Origin: Streptohalobacillus salinus
GTDB taxonomy: Bacteria; Bacillota; Bacilli; Bacillales; Amphibacillaceae
Direction: 5' to 3'
DNA: 60,828 nt
NCBI RefSeq assembly: GCF_003201605.1
Contig: NZ_QJJR01000014.1
Location: 1 to 60,828 of the forward strand
Below, in pieces: positions 49,971-58,881 of this stretch. Position numbers and translations under genes: made by a program. Position 1 is the first letter of the stretch, and each line of letters opens with the position of its first letter. The notes under the pieces were generated by a model that saw only the letters and a program-made list of their open reading frames with translations, was not told the DNA's origin and ran no database searches.

Positions 49971-50475
49971 CTTCTTCAATAAACGCAACAGAATCAATAA
50001 TCGTGATCATCTGTTCAACTTCTGTCTCAACCTGATCCAGTTCTGTATGGGTTGTCATGCGAATCCCACCAATACCTACTTGAACTTCATATAATTCTTC
50101 GACTAAGGCTACCTTCACATAACCAAAACGTTGATCATCTTGATAGGATTTTAAGAAAGTATATTGATCACTTTCTTCAATAGAACGATAAAAAAAGTCA
50201 CTCATTTGATCTTCTAACGTATTATAGAACATTAAATACATTTGATTGTCCGATTCTAAAATCAAATTACTTTCTGCTTCTTCTTGAACTTCAAAGTTGT
50301 CTGGCAAATATATTTCAAAAGATGCGAAAGATTGGTTAGGAGCTGGCTTTTCAGCTTCAAACATTTCATCTGTCCGTGATTCCAGTACTTCAGCCACTTC
50401 TTCTTCTGAAACTCCGCATGCACTTAACAACACTAGGCTTAATGCAATCAATGATATAACAAATAATTTACGCAT
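49960..50475 (-). CDS. Unidentified lipoprotein
   Basis: 171 residues with a lipoprotein signal peptide: MRKLFVISLIALSLVLLSAC, where Cys20 in the LSAC lipobox would be lipidated and anchored on the outer face of the membrane. The rest is acidic, Glu/Gln-rich, with mixed alpha/beta character and no motif I recognise. AAGGAGT ribosome site at the ATG (50475). Related small lipoproteins sit in this region of Bacillaceae, but I cannot name a family. Confidence 0.78.
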   Translation of the reverse strand: MRKLFVISLIALSLVLLSACGVSEEEVAEVLESRTDEMFEAEKPAPNQSFASFEIYLPDNFEVQEEAESNLILESDNQMYLMFYNTLEDQMSDFFYRSIEESDQYTFLKSYQDDQRFGYVKVALVEELYEVQVGIGGIRMTTHTELDQVETEVEQMITIIDSVAFIEEATE

Positions 50476-50591
50476 AGCGACTCCTTCCTTGAATAAATCT
50501 TACCATCAACTATCTTACTACTTTTTGTCTGAGTTACAAGTGTTCTCGATGTTTTTACGCAATTTGTAACAGAAACGAAATATTTCACACA

Positions 50592-51101
50592 TTATTTGTT
50601 AAGTTGGTCATGATAAGCCTTTTGACCTTGTAGTTGCAGCAGGACATGTTCAAACATCATTTGTCTCGTGAGTAATTCATTCGTAAAAACCCCCACCGCT
50701 CCCTCTCTGTGTCTAATACCTTTAGTACCCGTGTAATGATCCATCACAATTGCCAGTTCTTTCCCTTCGAGTAGCCCTTGCTTAATAACCTCTGGCAAAG
50801 GGAAACGCGCTCCACTAGCTAGATAAATGGTATCAGTTTCATCGATTAAAGCACCCCAATTTGTTAAATATAACCTCTGACCGATGAACATAACGCCACC
50901 TTCTAAACCGACCCCAATTAATGCCTTTGTCTGACTTTTTGCGAATTTCGCACGATTAATTGCACCGAGCTGTGTTTCTTCGTCAGAAAAGGGTTGATTT
51001 GAAACAGCTGATGGCGCGTCAATTGTAATAACTTCATTTTGTTTAAAAACAGCCGCAACCGCATTAACCTTTGTTTGATTGAGTGATCCAATTGCAATCA
51101 T
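50592..51101 (-). CDS. DUF84/YjjX-like NTPase
   Basis: 169 residues of the inosine/xanthosine-triphosphatase-like family (YjjX): start MIAIGSLNQTKVNAV, then SDEETQLGAINRA and IGVGLEGGVMF, the conserved family features. Such enzymes remove non-canonical purine nucleotides. TTGGAGG ribosome site 9 nt before the ATG. It lies 71 bases after the M42 peptidase, whose terminator ends about 10 bases from this ribosome site. Confidence 0.87.
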   Translation of the reverse strand: MIAIGSLNQTKVNAVAAVFKQNEVITIDAPSAVSNQPFSDEETQLGAINRAKFAKSQTKALIGVGLEGGVMFIGQRLYLTNWGALIDETDTIYLASGARFPLPEVIKQGLLEGKELAIVMDHYTGTKGIRHREGAVGVFTNELLTRQMMFEHVLLQLQGQKAYHDQLNK

Positions 51102-51118
51102 TTAAACATTCCTCCAAA

Positions 51119-51148
51119 TCAAAAAGCGGAAGGTATCCTCCCGCTTTT
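51119..51148 (-). terminator. Terminator after the M42 peptidase gene
   Basis: A 12-bp stem with core GCGGAAGG/CCTCCCGC (a G-U pair on the minus RNA) is followed by TTTTT, and then almost at once by the GGAGG site of the next gene. Confidence 0.85.
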
Positions 51149-51172
51149 GTGTTTTTTAGCTTTCATTTAACA

Positions 51173-52240
51173 TTAACCTTGGCTAATAATGCTGTCAACG
51201 GTTGCCTGATCAGTTGCTTTGACTAACTTCACAATCAATTCTTTTGCAGCAGCATAATCATCCACATGAATAATAGAGCCATGTGTATGAATATACCGAG
51301 AGCAAATACCAACCACGGCTGACGGCACACCATTATTTGTAAGGTGTACCCGTCCAGCATCTGTCCCACCTTGTGAAATAAAATACTGGTAAGGGATATC
51401 ATTTGATTCCGCAGTGTCTAAAACAAAATCCTTGATGCCTCGATGCGTTATCATGGAACGATCAAAAATTCTCAGTAGCGCACCCTTTCCAAGTTTACCG
51501 AATTCTTTGTCTTCACCCGTCATATCATTTGCTGGTGAAGCATCAAGTGCATAAAAGATATCTGGTTGAATCATATTTGCAGCAACTTGCGAACCTCTTA
51601 AACCAACTTCTTCTTGTACAGTTGCACCAGAAAATAGTTGATTTGGCGTTGTTTCATCTTTAAGTTCTTTTAACAACTCAATTGCTAAGCCGCACCCATA
51701 GCGGTTATCCCATGCTTTCGCTAACAATTTCTTCTCATTTGCCATCGGTGTAAACGGCATAACTGGAACAATTGATTGGCCAGGTTTAATCCCCATGTGT
51801 TCTGCATCCGCTTTATCATCTGCACCAATGTCAATTAACATATTTTTTATTTCCATCGGTTTTTGACGCTGTTCAGGCGTTAAGTTATGTGGGGGGATTG
51901 AGCCTATCACACCAACGACTGAACCATTATCTGTCCATACTTCAACACGTTGCGCCAATAGAACTTGATTCCACCAGCCACCTAAGGTTTGAAAACGAAG
52001 CATTCCATTTTTTGTGATTTGTGTAACCATAAACCCAACTTCATCCATATGGCCGGCAACCATTACTTTCGGTCCTTTATTGCCTTTGACCCCAAATACA
52101 CCGCCAAGTCGATCTTGAATTATTTTATCGGAATACCTACCTAACTCTTCTTTCATAAAAGCTCTAACTGCATGTTCATTACCAGGGGCTCCTGGTAACT
52201 CAGTTAATGTTTTGAACATATCTAGTGTTTCTTGATTCAT
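51173..52240 (-). CDS. ytoP: M42 family aminopeptidase
   Basis: Di-metal aminopeptidase of the M42/PepA-TET type. About 355 residues with the two metal sites: [10 protein letters not shown] (His, Asp), an Asp in [11 protein letters not shown], the catalytic EE in QEEVGLRGS, an Asp in [10 protein letters not shown] and a His in HTHGSIIH. B. subtilis YtoP is a glutamyl aminopeptidase of this family. AAGGAG lies 12 nt before the ATG at 52240 and touches a TTG at 52252, so I favour the ATG; spacing is long. Confidence 0.93.
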   Translation of the reverse strand: MNQETLDMFKTLTELPGAPGNEHAVRAFMKEELGRYSDKIIQDRLGGVFGVKGNKGPKVMVAGHMDEVGFMVTQITKNGMLRFQTLGGWWNQVLLAQRVEVWTDNGSVVGVIGSIPPHNLTPEQRQKPMEIKNMLIDIGADDKADAEHMGIKPGQSIVPVMPFTPMANEKKLLAKAWDNRYGCGLAIELLKELKDETTPNQLFSGATVQEEVGLRGSQVAANMIQPDIFYALDASPANDMTGEDKEFGKLGKGALLRIFDRSMITHRGIKDFVLDTAESNDIPYQYFISQGGTDAGRVHLTNNGVPSAVVGICSRYIHTHGSIIHVDDYAAAKELIVKLVKATDQATVDSIISQG

Positions 52241-52438
52241 GATTTCTGACAACTCCTTCTCTTAATCTAAGGTATGTAAACTAAAGGATAATTAAATGCA
52301 CACGCTGTTTATTAGTATATCAAAAGAGTTTCAAAAAAGAAAAGAATTGAATATTTCAAAAGAATTTCTCGATACCGTTTTCATATTTGTTTAAAATATT
52401 GTATACTACTATTGATACTAAAAATTGAGGTGAACGCT

Positions 52439-52759
52439 ATGAATTGGAAACAGTCTGCTTTACTCGTAAGCGCTGGTGCACTCTTAGGCTTTACATTAAA
52501 GACTTCGTTAACTAAATTGCCTATCCGGCCAGAGCATGCGTTAAAACTTGCGAAAGCACGATTTAAAGAGTTAGGCAGTGTAAGTGGTTCTTGGATTTAC
52601 ATGAAACCAGAAACATTAACACTACACGGCTTAAATTACACCGTTTATCGCGGGGGTATCACACGTACGATTAATGATACAAATACACAATATGAATTTT
52701 TTGTTGATGCCGATACTGGATCTATCATTTCAACAAAAGAAACGCAAGCAATCATTTAA
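52439..52759 (+). CDS. ytzB: Small PepSY-like exported protein (YtzB type)
   Basis: 106 residues: an N-terminal hydrophobic segment (about 6-21, LLVSAGALLGFTLKTS) acting as membrane anchor or signal, then one PepSY-type repeat (PEHALKLAKARFKELGSVSGSWIYMKP and EFFVDADTGSII). PepSY domains often inhibit peptidases; the divergent M42 peptidase next door makes that association tempting but unproven. AGGTGA precedes the ATG at 52439; a TATACT box is at 52402-52407. Confidence 0.85.
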   Translation: MNWKQSALLVSAGALLGFTLKTSLTKLPIRPEHALKLAKARFKELGSVSGSWIYMKPETLTLHGLNYTVYRGGITRTINDTNTQYEFFVDADTGSIISTKETQAII

Positions 52760-52785
52760 CACTCACTTAAAACTAAACAGTTATA

Positions 52786-52821
52786 AGAAGAGCGATAAGA
52801 CAGTTGTCTTATCGCTCTTCT
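52786..52821. terminator. Bidirectional terminator between ytzB and trmB
   Basis: A near-perfect 16-bp inverted repeat (52787-52802/52805-52820, AAGAGCGATAAGACA type) with a 2-base centre. The T runs on either side are short, so strength rests on the stem. Confidence 0.75.
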
Positions 52822-52856
52822 TTATCTAACCGCTCTATTTAAACATGCCAATCTAA

Positions 52857-53501
52857 TTATTTCTCAATAAAATGAGCCGCAACTCGATAAATACGCTGTC
52901 CTTTTTCGGAAAACTTAAACTCATACTCAGTCATAACATTAAGCGGATCATCTAGTTGATGCAAATCCAAACTAAGTTCATCCAAGACCATACCAAATTC
53001 AGAAAAGCTAATCAAACTGTATTCAAACAATCCTTGATTATCTGTTTTGAAAATTAGAGCGCCATCTGTTTTTAGTACTTGCTGATATTGAGCTAAAAAA
53101 CTCGGGTAAGTTAACCGACGTTTCGCATGTTTCGTTTTTGGCCACGGATCAGAAAAATTCAAATAAATCCGACTGACTTCCTCATCTGCGAAAATTTCTC
53201 TTAAATCTTTTGCATCAAAATTAATTAATCTTACATTACCTGGTTGTTCTTCAACAACTTTATCTACTGCGCTAACAATGATGCTTTTCACAACTTCGAT
53301 TGCAATAAAGTTAATCTCAGGATGCTGTTTAGCCATACCTGTAATAAATTGACCTTTACCAGCACCTATTTCAACATGGATTGGTCGGTCATTACCAAAT
53401 AAAGCTGACCACTTTCCTTTATAACGTATAGGATCTAAGACAACAATATTCGCATGTTCTTTTAAATAATCTTCAGCCCACGGCTTATGTCTTGCTCGCA
53501 C
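52857..53501 (-). CDS. trmB: tRNA (guanine-46-N7)-methyltransferase
   Basis: Methylates G46 in the variable loop of tRNAs. 214 residues: family start MRARHKPWAEDYL, SAM site HVEIGAGKGQF, and the substrate loop NFSDPWPKTKHAKRR. The length equals B. subtilis TrmB. It begins with GTG at 53501 (AAGGGG 8 nt ahead). Linked with ytmP (12 nt upstream) in an operon, as in Bacillus. Confidence 0.95.
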   Translation of the reverse strand: MRARHKPWAEDYLKEHANIVVLDPIRYKGKWSALFGNDRPIHVEIGAGKGQFITGMAKQHPEINFIAIEVVKSIIVSAVDKVVEEQPGNVRLINFDAKDLREIFADEEVSRIYLNFSDPWPKTKHAKRRLTYPSFLAQYQQVLKTDGALIFKTDNQGLFEYSLISFSEFGMVLDELSLDLHQLDDPLNVMTEYEFKFSEKGQRIYRVAAHFIEK

Positions 53502-53513
53502 ATTTATTACCCC

Positions 53514-54320
53514 TTACTTCGCTATATCACGTTTTTTCATAGCTTGATTCAATATTTCTTGTAGTTCTTCAAGTTTTTCAGTTTGTTCAGTAACTGTTTG
53601 AATATGGTTTAGACTAGTAAGCAACTCATAAAACATATACCAATACATACGGACGGTTAATTCTTCATCATTTACTTCACCATAAAATGCTAACCATTTG
53701 TCCCAATCTTCTCTCGGTATGTACCGTTTAAATAGTAGACTTAAATCAATCGCCGGGTCCGCAATTTCGGCATTATCCCAATCAATTAAATAAAGCTCAC
53801 CACGATCCGTAATCATCCAGTTGTTATGGTTTAAATCGCAATGACAAACTACCGGTTTTATCCCCTCGACAATATGAAGATGCGTTTCCATATATTCTAA
53901 GGCACGCTCAATCACTAATAATGATAACTTTTCGTTAGCTAACGTTTGATAGTCTCTTCTTAAATCTTTAACGAGAGCTGCTGGCTGTAACGGCTTTTTT
54001 CCTATACGTGTTAACATATCTAAAAGTTCAGCAGAATGATGAATTCTTCCTAACAGCTCTGCTACTTTTGGGTGTTGCAGTACTTCAGGATTTAGTTCGT
54101 TGCCATCAAGCCACTCCTGGGCAGTTATCACATCGCCATTTTCCATTCGCTTCGTCCATACAAGTTTAGGAACAATGCCTTGTGCAGATAACACAGCTAA
54201 GAATGGAGATGAATTTCTTTTCAGAAATAAACGTTTATGTTTTGATTGTGCGTAATAAGCTTCACCTGTCGAACCACCTGCGGATTCAATAATCCAATCA
54301 TCACCGAGTATATGCTGCAC
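53514..54320 (-). CDS. ytmP: Aminoglycoside-phosphotransferase-like kinase YtmP
   Basis: 268 residues with an APH/choline-kinase fold: catalytic HCDLNHNNW at 160-168 (Asp162 as base) and the metal-binding LIDWDNAEIADPA with Asp180, the standard second motif. YtmP is related to choline/ethanolamine kinases and fructosamine kinases; the substrate is unknown. It is upstream of trmB in one operon. Start is GTG at 54320 with AAAGGAG 8 nt upstream. Confidence 0.9.
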   Translation of the reverse strand: MQHILGDDWIIESAGGSTGEAYYAQSKHKRLFLKRNSSPFLAVLSAQGIVPKLVWTKRMENGDVITAQEWLDGNELNPEVLQHPKVAELLGRIHHSAELLDMLTRIGKKPLQPAALVKDLRRDYQTLANEKLSLLVIERALEYMETHLHIVEGIKPVVCHCDLNHNNWMITDRGELYLIDWDNAEIADPAIDLSLLFKRYIPREDWDKWLAFYGEVNDEELTVRMYWYMFYELLTSLNHIQTVTEQTEKLEELQEILNQAMKKRDIAK

Positions 54321-54342
54321 AAGTCATGCTCCTTTCTATATA

Positions 54343-54372
54343 AAAATCACAAAAATGGTGTCAATGCACCAC
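54343..54372 (-). terminator. Weak terminator after the NERD-like gene
   Basis: A short TGGTG/CACCA stem (54356-54360/54367-54371) is followed on the minus strand by TTTTTG. It is marginal in stability. Confidence 0.45.
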
Positions 54373-54433
54373 TTTATCTTTTAAAACACTATCCTTAGCT
54401 TAACGTATGTCGACCATAAAAATCAAGCCATTT

Positions 54434-55339
54434 TTACTCAAAACTAAAATCATCACTATCTGTCGCCTGCCATTCAGGCCGGCTGAATGATACCGTATCG
54501 CTAAATGTCAATAAAGCATCTAATACCTTTAATTGATTATGTTTAAGTGGTGCATTGGTCTGACGTTGACTCTGTACCCAGTCTTCGTGGTGATCCTTGT
54601 CAATAAATTCCGTTTGATAAGGTTCCAAGTGAAACTCAATTTTATTGGTGCGTGACAAAACTACTTTTTTAACAGGCATATCAATCTCTTTATGGTTTAA
54701 AATACTACGAATCAGCTTATCTGAACGTTTTAAAGAAATCAATGGACTCATAAATTTCGAACGAATATTTTTTTCTTCCTTTAGCCAACTTCGATCATCT
54801 TCTGCAATAACTGTCTCCCCAAGAGGGAATTCAACAATTTTAATAATTAAAACTTCAAACGGAGCAATTAAAACAATATCTGTCTCTATTTCAGCATTTT
54901 TTAATTTAAAAATCGGCTTGTACATAAACAGATAGGTATCTGGAAACCGTTGCAGTAGATATTTCAAAGTAAAATCATCAAAATAATCACGATCCAAAAA
55001 TGACATTTGACTGATCGTACTCGATGCCCATTTCAATTGAAAATTAAACAGGGAATCTAAGAAATATTGTTTTAACTGTTCTTCATTTTGTGGCAGGATT
55101 AATGATGACTCCTCGATTACATCTGTCTCTGTTCGTTTCGCAAATCGCTTCCGCCATTTATCAAACAAATGGTACTCTACATCAGGAGTTTCTAAAAGGA
55201 TCTGGTTTTGTTCTTGTTTCCACACATCAAGTAGATGTTTCCAATTTTCTTGTTTCAAGCGAATATACTGACTTGGGTAGTGAAACGGATCTTGTTGATA
55301 TCGAGAAATATAATTTTCTAATTTAACAAGCTGGCTCAT
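54434..55339 (-). CDS. ytlQ: NERD domain-like protein (YtlQ type)
   Basis: 301 residues. The middle part (about 120-200) looks like a NERD/restriction-endonuclease-related fold: YLFMYKPIFKLKNAEIETDIVLIAPFEVLIIKIVEF, with an ETD-containing strand and an IKIVEF strand where nucleases have a catalytic E-x-K. The K in EFE-K position is replaced (IKIVE), so activity is doubtful. The N-terminus is charged and helical. B. subtilis YtlQ is the likely orthologue, beside YtlP. AGGTGA precedes the ATG at 55339. Function unknown. Confidence 0.7.
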   Translation of the reverse strand: MSQLVKLENYISRYQQDPFHYPSQYIRLKQENWKHLLDVWKQEQNQILLETPDVEYHLFDKWRKRFAKRTETDVIEESSLILPQNEEQLKQYFLDSLFNFQLKWASSTISQMSFLDRDYFDDFTLKYLLQRFPDTYLFMYKPIFKLKNAEIETDIVLIAPFEVLIIKIVEFPLGETVIAEDDRSWLKEEKNIRSKFMSPLISLKRSDKLIRSILNHKEIDMPVKKVVLSRTNKIEFHLEPYQTEFIDKDHHEDWVQSQRQTNAPLKHNQLKVLDALLTFSDTVSFSRPEWQATDSDDFSFE

Positions 55340-55351
55340 CGCTTGATCACC

Positions 55352-55930
55352 TCACTTTAAAAAAATAGTCATAACTGCTTTGTATTGGGGCGTATCGCCT
55401 GGATAGATACGGAATAGACTTATGTCAGTAACGGTCTCAACGATTTGATCAATAAAAGGGATTTGATCTTCTTTAATTTTCCAGGATAAACACTCTAACT
55501 GATAGCCATATTTGCATTTTTTAGCATATGTGACATGCGGATTAAAGGATCGCTTCTCAACATTAAATTGGGCTGCCTGTAACACCTTTTTTAACTGCTG
55601 TTGCAAGGTAACTAATTCCTCATTCAACGTAACCTGATGCATCAACACACGTGGTGACTGTCGCTGACCAAATCCTGCTAATGTCGCAAGCTGAACATGA
55701 AATGACTTCGTGTCTTTCACTTTGTTTAAGCAATTTTTTGCTGTAATCAAATCTTTATCTGTAAGTGCTCCTAAGAAAGCTAGTGTAATGTGAAAATCTG
55801 TTTGATTTGTCCACTTCTCATAGGTCTCTTTACCTATTTGCTGCTTGATCATCATTTGGTTACTAAAGAGTTTGTTTTTTAAGTCATCTGATAAATTGAT
55901 TGCAATAAAATAATGTGGCGTTTCATTCAA
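55352..55930 (-). CDS. thpR: RNA 2',3'-cyclic phosphodiesterase (2'-5' RNA ligase-like)
   Basis: LigT/ThpR-type enzyme with two HxTx motifs, HITL (about residue 47) and HVTY (about residue 132), each providing a catalytic His for hydrolysing 2',3'-cyclic phosphates. About 192 residues. The start is uncertain: an ATG at 55939 directly abuts the AAAGGAG site, while a TTG at 55930 has a 9-nt spacer; I use the TTG. B. subtilis YtlP is the orthologue. It precedes ytlQ after 12 nt, so the pair is likely one operon, perhaps in RNA end metabolism. Confidence 0.87.
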   Translation of the reverse strand: MNETPHYFIAINLSDDLKNKLFSNQMMIKQQIGKETYEKWTNQTDFHITLAFLGALTDKDLITAKNCLNKVKDTKSFHVQLATLAGFGQRQSPRVLMHQVTLNEELVTLQQQLKKVLQAAQFNVEKRSFNPHVTYAKKCKYGYQLECLSWKIKEDQIPFIDQIVETVTDISLFRIYPGDTPQYKAVMTIFLK

Positions 55931-56075
55931 TTGTATCATCTCCTTTAACTTTCTAAAGAAATTGTAAAAAACAAACGGTAAGACTGGTATTTTTATAATA
56001 ACAGGTGTAAAATGTAATCAAAAGAGATTCAGCAACACCACGATTTTCATTTATTTGATAATAAGGAGTGGTTTT

Positions 56076-56294
56076 TTGAGTCAATCTACAAACCGAATGC
56101 TAACTCGCGTAAAGGCTGTGTATCTATTTATCAAAAATAATGGTCCTGTCACTACTACTGAGATTGCCAATGAGTTTGAGATTACTGATCGTACTGTGCA
56201 ACGTGACTTAAATGTCTTAGCGTACAACGGTCTTGTTACAAGTCCCCATAAAGGACAATGGGATGTAACGAAAAAGAAAGTGAAAATTTCTTAA
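56076..56294 (+). CDS. ytzE: Small DeoR-type helix-turn-helix protein (YtzE)
   Basis: 72 residues containing only a DeoR-type winged helix-turn-helix (TTTEIANEFEITDRTVQRDLNVLAYNGLV) with no ligand domain. Matches the tiny B. subtilis YtzE next to the rsuA-like gene. It starts with TTG at 56076 (AAGGAG 7-8 nt ahead); a longer frame exists but has no site. Targets unknown; an autonomous small regulator or dimer partner. Confidence 0.85.
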   Translation: MSQSTNRMLTRVKAVYLFIKNNGPVTTTEIANEFEITDRTVQRDLNVLAYNGLVTSPHKGQWDVTKKKVKIS

Positions 56295-56322
56295 TCGCGA
56301 CAACCTTCTGTTACAAGTTTTT

Positions 56323-56358
56323 GCTGCCATATTTATGGTCAGCTTATTTTTTTTGTTT
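56323..56358 (+). terminator. Terminator after ytzE
   Basis: GCTGCCAT (56323-56330) pairs with ATGGTCAGC (56335-56343) with a single bulge, followed by TTATTTTTTTTG. Confidence 0.8.
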
Positions 56359-56367
56359 TTATATTGA

Positions 56368-57087
56368 TTAACCATGTAACCCTTTGAGGTAATCCAACTC
56401 TTCTTTTGTTAACTCCCGATACTCACCTAATTCTAGTTGTTGATCTAGGGATAGTGAACCCATCTTCATTCGTTTCAAATAGGTAACCCTTTTCCCTACA
56501 GCTTCGAACATACGCTTGACTTGATGATACTTCCCTTCTGAAATGACGACCTCAATCGCTGAGGTAGTTGCATCTGTTGTCAAAATCGTTAACTGTGCCG
56601 GTTTAGTTTCATAACCATCATCTAAACTGACGCCCTTATTAAATGTCTCGATATCCTCTTTACCTACGACACCTTCAATCTCAGCAAAGTAAGTTTTGCC
56701 CACGTTCTTTTTTGGTGACAACAATTGATGTGCTAACTTTCCATCGTTCGTTAGGATAAGCAAGCCTTCTGTATCTTTATCCAATCTACCGACTGGAAAT
56801 GGCTCTTTTACTTGAAAGCTTGGATCAATCAAATCAATAACTGTCTCGTCTCGGTGGTCTTCTGTAGCACTTACTACTCCTGGTGGTTTATTCATCATTA
56901 AATAGATGAATTCTTGATAGTCAATCACTTGACCCATAACTGTTATTTCATCTCTTTCTGGATCAACATGCATTTTTGCTTGTTTAATTGCTTCACCGTT
57001 AACCAGAACTTGTCCACTTTTTAATAAATGTTTAACTTCTTTCCGTGATCCATAACCCTCGTTAGCAATTAATTTATCAATTCTCAT
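56368..57087 (-). CDS. rRNA pseudouridine synthase, RsuA family
   Basis: 239 residues: an N-terminal S4 RNA-binding domain (MRIDKLIANEGYGSRKEVK) and the pseudouridine synthase core with catalytic Asp103 in VGRLDKDTEGLLI. RsuA modifies 16S rRNA position 516 (E. coli numbering); close relatives RluB/E/F act elsewhere, so the exact target is an inference. The ATG at 57087 has AGAGGGG upstream; the longer frame overlaps the upstream gene. It follows ytgP by 4 nt. Confidence 0.92.
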   Translation of the reverse strand: MRIDKLIANEGYGSRKEVKHLLKSGQVLVNGEAIKQAKMHVDPERDEITVMGQVIDYQEFIYLMMNKPPGVVSATEDHRDETVIDLIDPSFQVKEPFPVGRLDKDTEGLLILTNDGKLAHQLLSPKKNVGKTYFAEIEGVVGKEDIETFNKGVSLDDGYETKPAQLTILTTDATTSAIEVVISEGKYHQVKRMFEAVGKRVTYLKRMKMGSLSLDQQLELGEYRELTKEELDYLKGLHG

Positions 57088-57091
57088 ATCG

Positions 57092-58729
57092 TTATCCCCT
57101 CTTTCCAAAAATCCGTCCAAGTTTATGCATACGACCGCCCATAACACGTTCCATTAAAGTTGAGTGATAACTTAACCACAAATACACATATGCCCCAATT
57201 GTGGTGGTAATCGCAAGAATTAACACATTTGCCAATCGTCCATCGGAATAATGGAGCAAGGGAGAAATAGCTACGCGTGTTCCAAATACCGTAAGCGCCA
57301 TAATTAGTGTGAAAATCCCCATTAACACCGAACGTTTACTAACAGCTTTCAGCGAAAAACCGATGCTGTATTTAACACGTATTAGATTAGAAACCACAGT
57401 CGTTGCTGAAGCAATTAAGGTCCCCACGACAGCGCCAATTGGTCCAAGTAGTGATAATAACGGTACATTGATCAAAGCTTTTAAAGCTAAGCCTAAACCA
57501 AGGCTATAAATCGCGTAACGTTGCTCATTAATTCCTTGCAAGATTGATGATGTTACTGTAAATAAAGCGAAAAATAAAGCAACAGGCGCATACCATGCTA
57601 AAATACGCGCGTTAAAATCTAGATAAGCACTAATGCCGTAAAATGCTCCCCAAATATTTTCAGATAACAACGACATGCCTACGACTGCAGGTAAGACTAT
57701 GAAAATAATCACTTGTATGGATTGGTTTATCTGTTTAAATAGGAGCTGCCGTTTTTTATCAACAAATGATTTTGTTAGTGTTGGGAGTGTCGCCAGCGAC
57801 ATGCCTGTTGCCAAAGTAATTGGAATCATAATTAATTTATGCCCGTACAAATTGATGTTTGAGAATGCATGGTCTATCTCTAACTGGCCAACCCCCGTAT
57901 TGACTAAAGTTCGTGAGAAGGTGATCGCATCAATTTGTTGATAAAGCGGAATTGCTAACCCTACAAACACGAATGGACCTGCATAACTAAATAACTCTCT
58001 AAATAATTGCTTTGTAGTCAAAGGTTCTGATTTAATTCGTTGTTGTTTTATATATTTATCTAAATGTGTTTTTCGTTTTTTCCAATACCACAAAAGAACA
58101 AATAGACTTGCAATTGCACCAATAAAAGCTGAGAAGGTCGCAAAACCAACAGCTGTTGTTGTACTCCCATCAAATACGTTAATAATTAAATACACTGCTG
58201 TTAGCAAAAATGCAATTCTTGCTACTTGCTCTATTACCTGGGAAATAGCCGTTGGTCCCATCGATTCGAATCCTTGAAAAAAACCTCTAGTAATGCTCGT
58301 CGCGGGTATGATTAGTAAGGCGAAACTTACCATTCGTATAACCATCGCAACATCACCAACACTGATACCTTCCGCCTGATCAGGAATGTAAAGTTGTGCT
58401 AATAATTCAGCACCACCAAATAAGACAGCAAATGAAACAATCCCAGAAATAATCATTAATTTTAACGCAACTTGGTACATTCTAAAGCTTGTTCGATAAT
58501 CACCTAGCGAATTATATTTTGCCACAAACTTAGAGACGGCTAAAGGAATACCGATGGTTGATAGACTTATAAATATAGTATAAGGACCATATGCAAGACC
58601 ATATAACTTGCCCCCGGTTGCTCCTACCAAACTTTCAAATGGAATTGTATATAACATACCTAGTAATCTAGAAATAAACGAAGCACCAGCTAAAAGTGCA
58701 GTCCCTCTGATAATTGTATTTTTCGACAT
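57092..58729 (-). CDS. ytgP: Lipid II flippase MurJ-like (YtgP)
   Basis: Polysaccharide-biosynthesis/MOP-superfamily transporter; B. subtilis YtgP was shown to be a MurJ flippase for lipid II. 545 residues with about 14 membrane helices, normal length. Start MSKNTIIRGTALLAGASFISRLLGM, with the GASFISR/GRV region and conserved Arg in the cavity. AAGGTGA precedes the ATG. Followed by the rsuA-like gene 4 nt later, so probably one transcript; divergent from ytfP. Confidence 0.94.
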   Translation of the reverse strand: MSKNTIIRGTALLAGASFISRLLGMLYTIPFESLVGATGGKLYGLAYGPYTIFISLSTIGIPLAVSKFVAKYNSLGDYRTSFRMYQVALKLMIISGIVSFAVLFGGAELLAQLYIPDQAEGISVGDVAMVIRMVSFALLIIPATSITRGFFQGFESMGPTAISQVIEQVARIAFLLTAVYLIINVFDGSTTTAVGFATFSAFIGAIASLFVLLWYWKKRKTHLDKYIKQQRIKSEPLTTKQLFRELFSYAGPFVFVGLAIPLYQQIDAITFSRTLVNTGVGQLEIDHAFSNINLYGHKLIMIPITLATGMSLATLPTLTKSFVDKKRQLLFKQINQSIQVIIFIVLPAVVGMSLLSENIWGAFYGISAYLDFNARILAWYAPVALFFALFTVTSSILQGINEQRYAIYSLGLGLALKALINVPLLSLLGPIGAVVGTLIASATTVVSNLIRVKYSIGFSLKAVSKRSVLMGIFTLIMALTVFGTRVAISPLLHYSDGRLANVLILAITTTIGAYVYLWLSYHSTLMERVMGGRMHKLGRIFGKRG

Positions 58730-58881
58730 AGTTTCACCTTAATCTTTTGGAATGTATTGCTTTCTAATTTTAAGCTATCCTCTATTTTAGCATAATTCAT
58801 GGATGATAGTTGAATTTTAAGCAAAAATACGAGAAATATAGTATACTCGGAAATGAAGTTGAATTGAAGGGATAGGATAGA

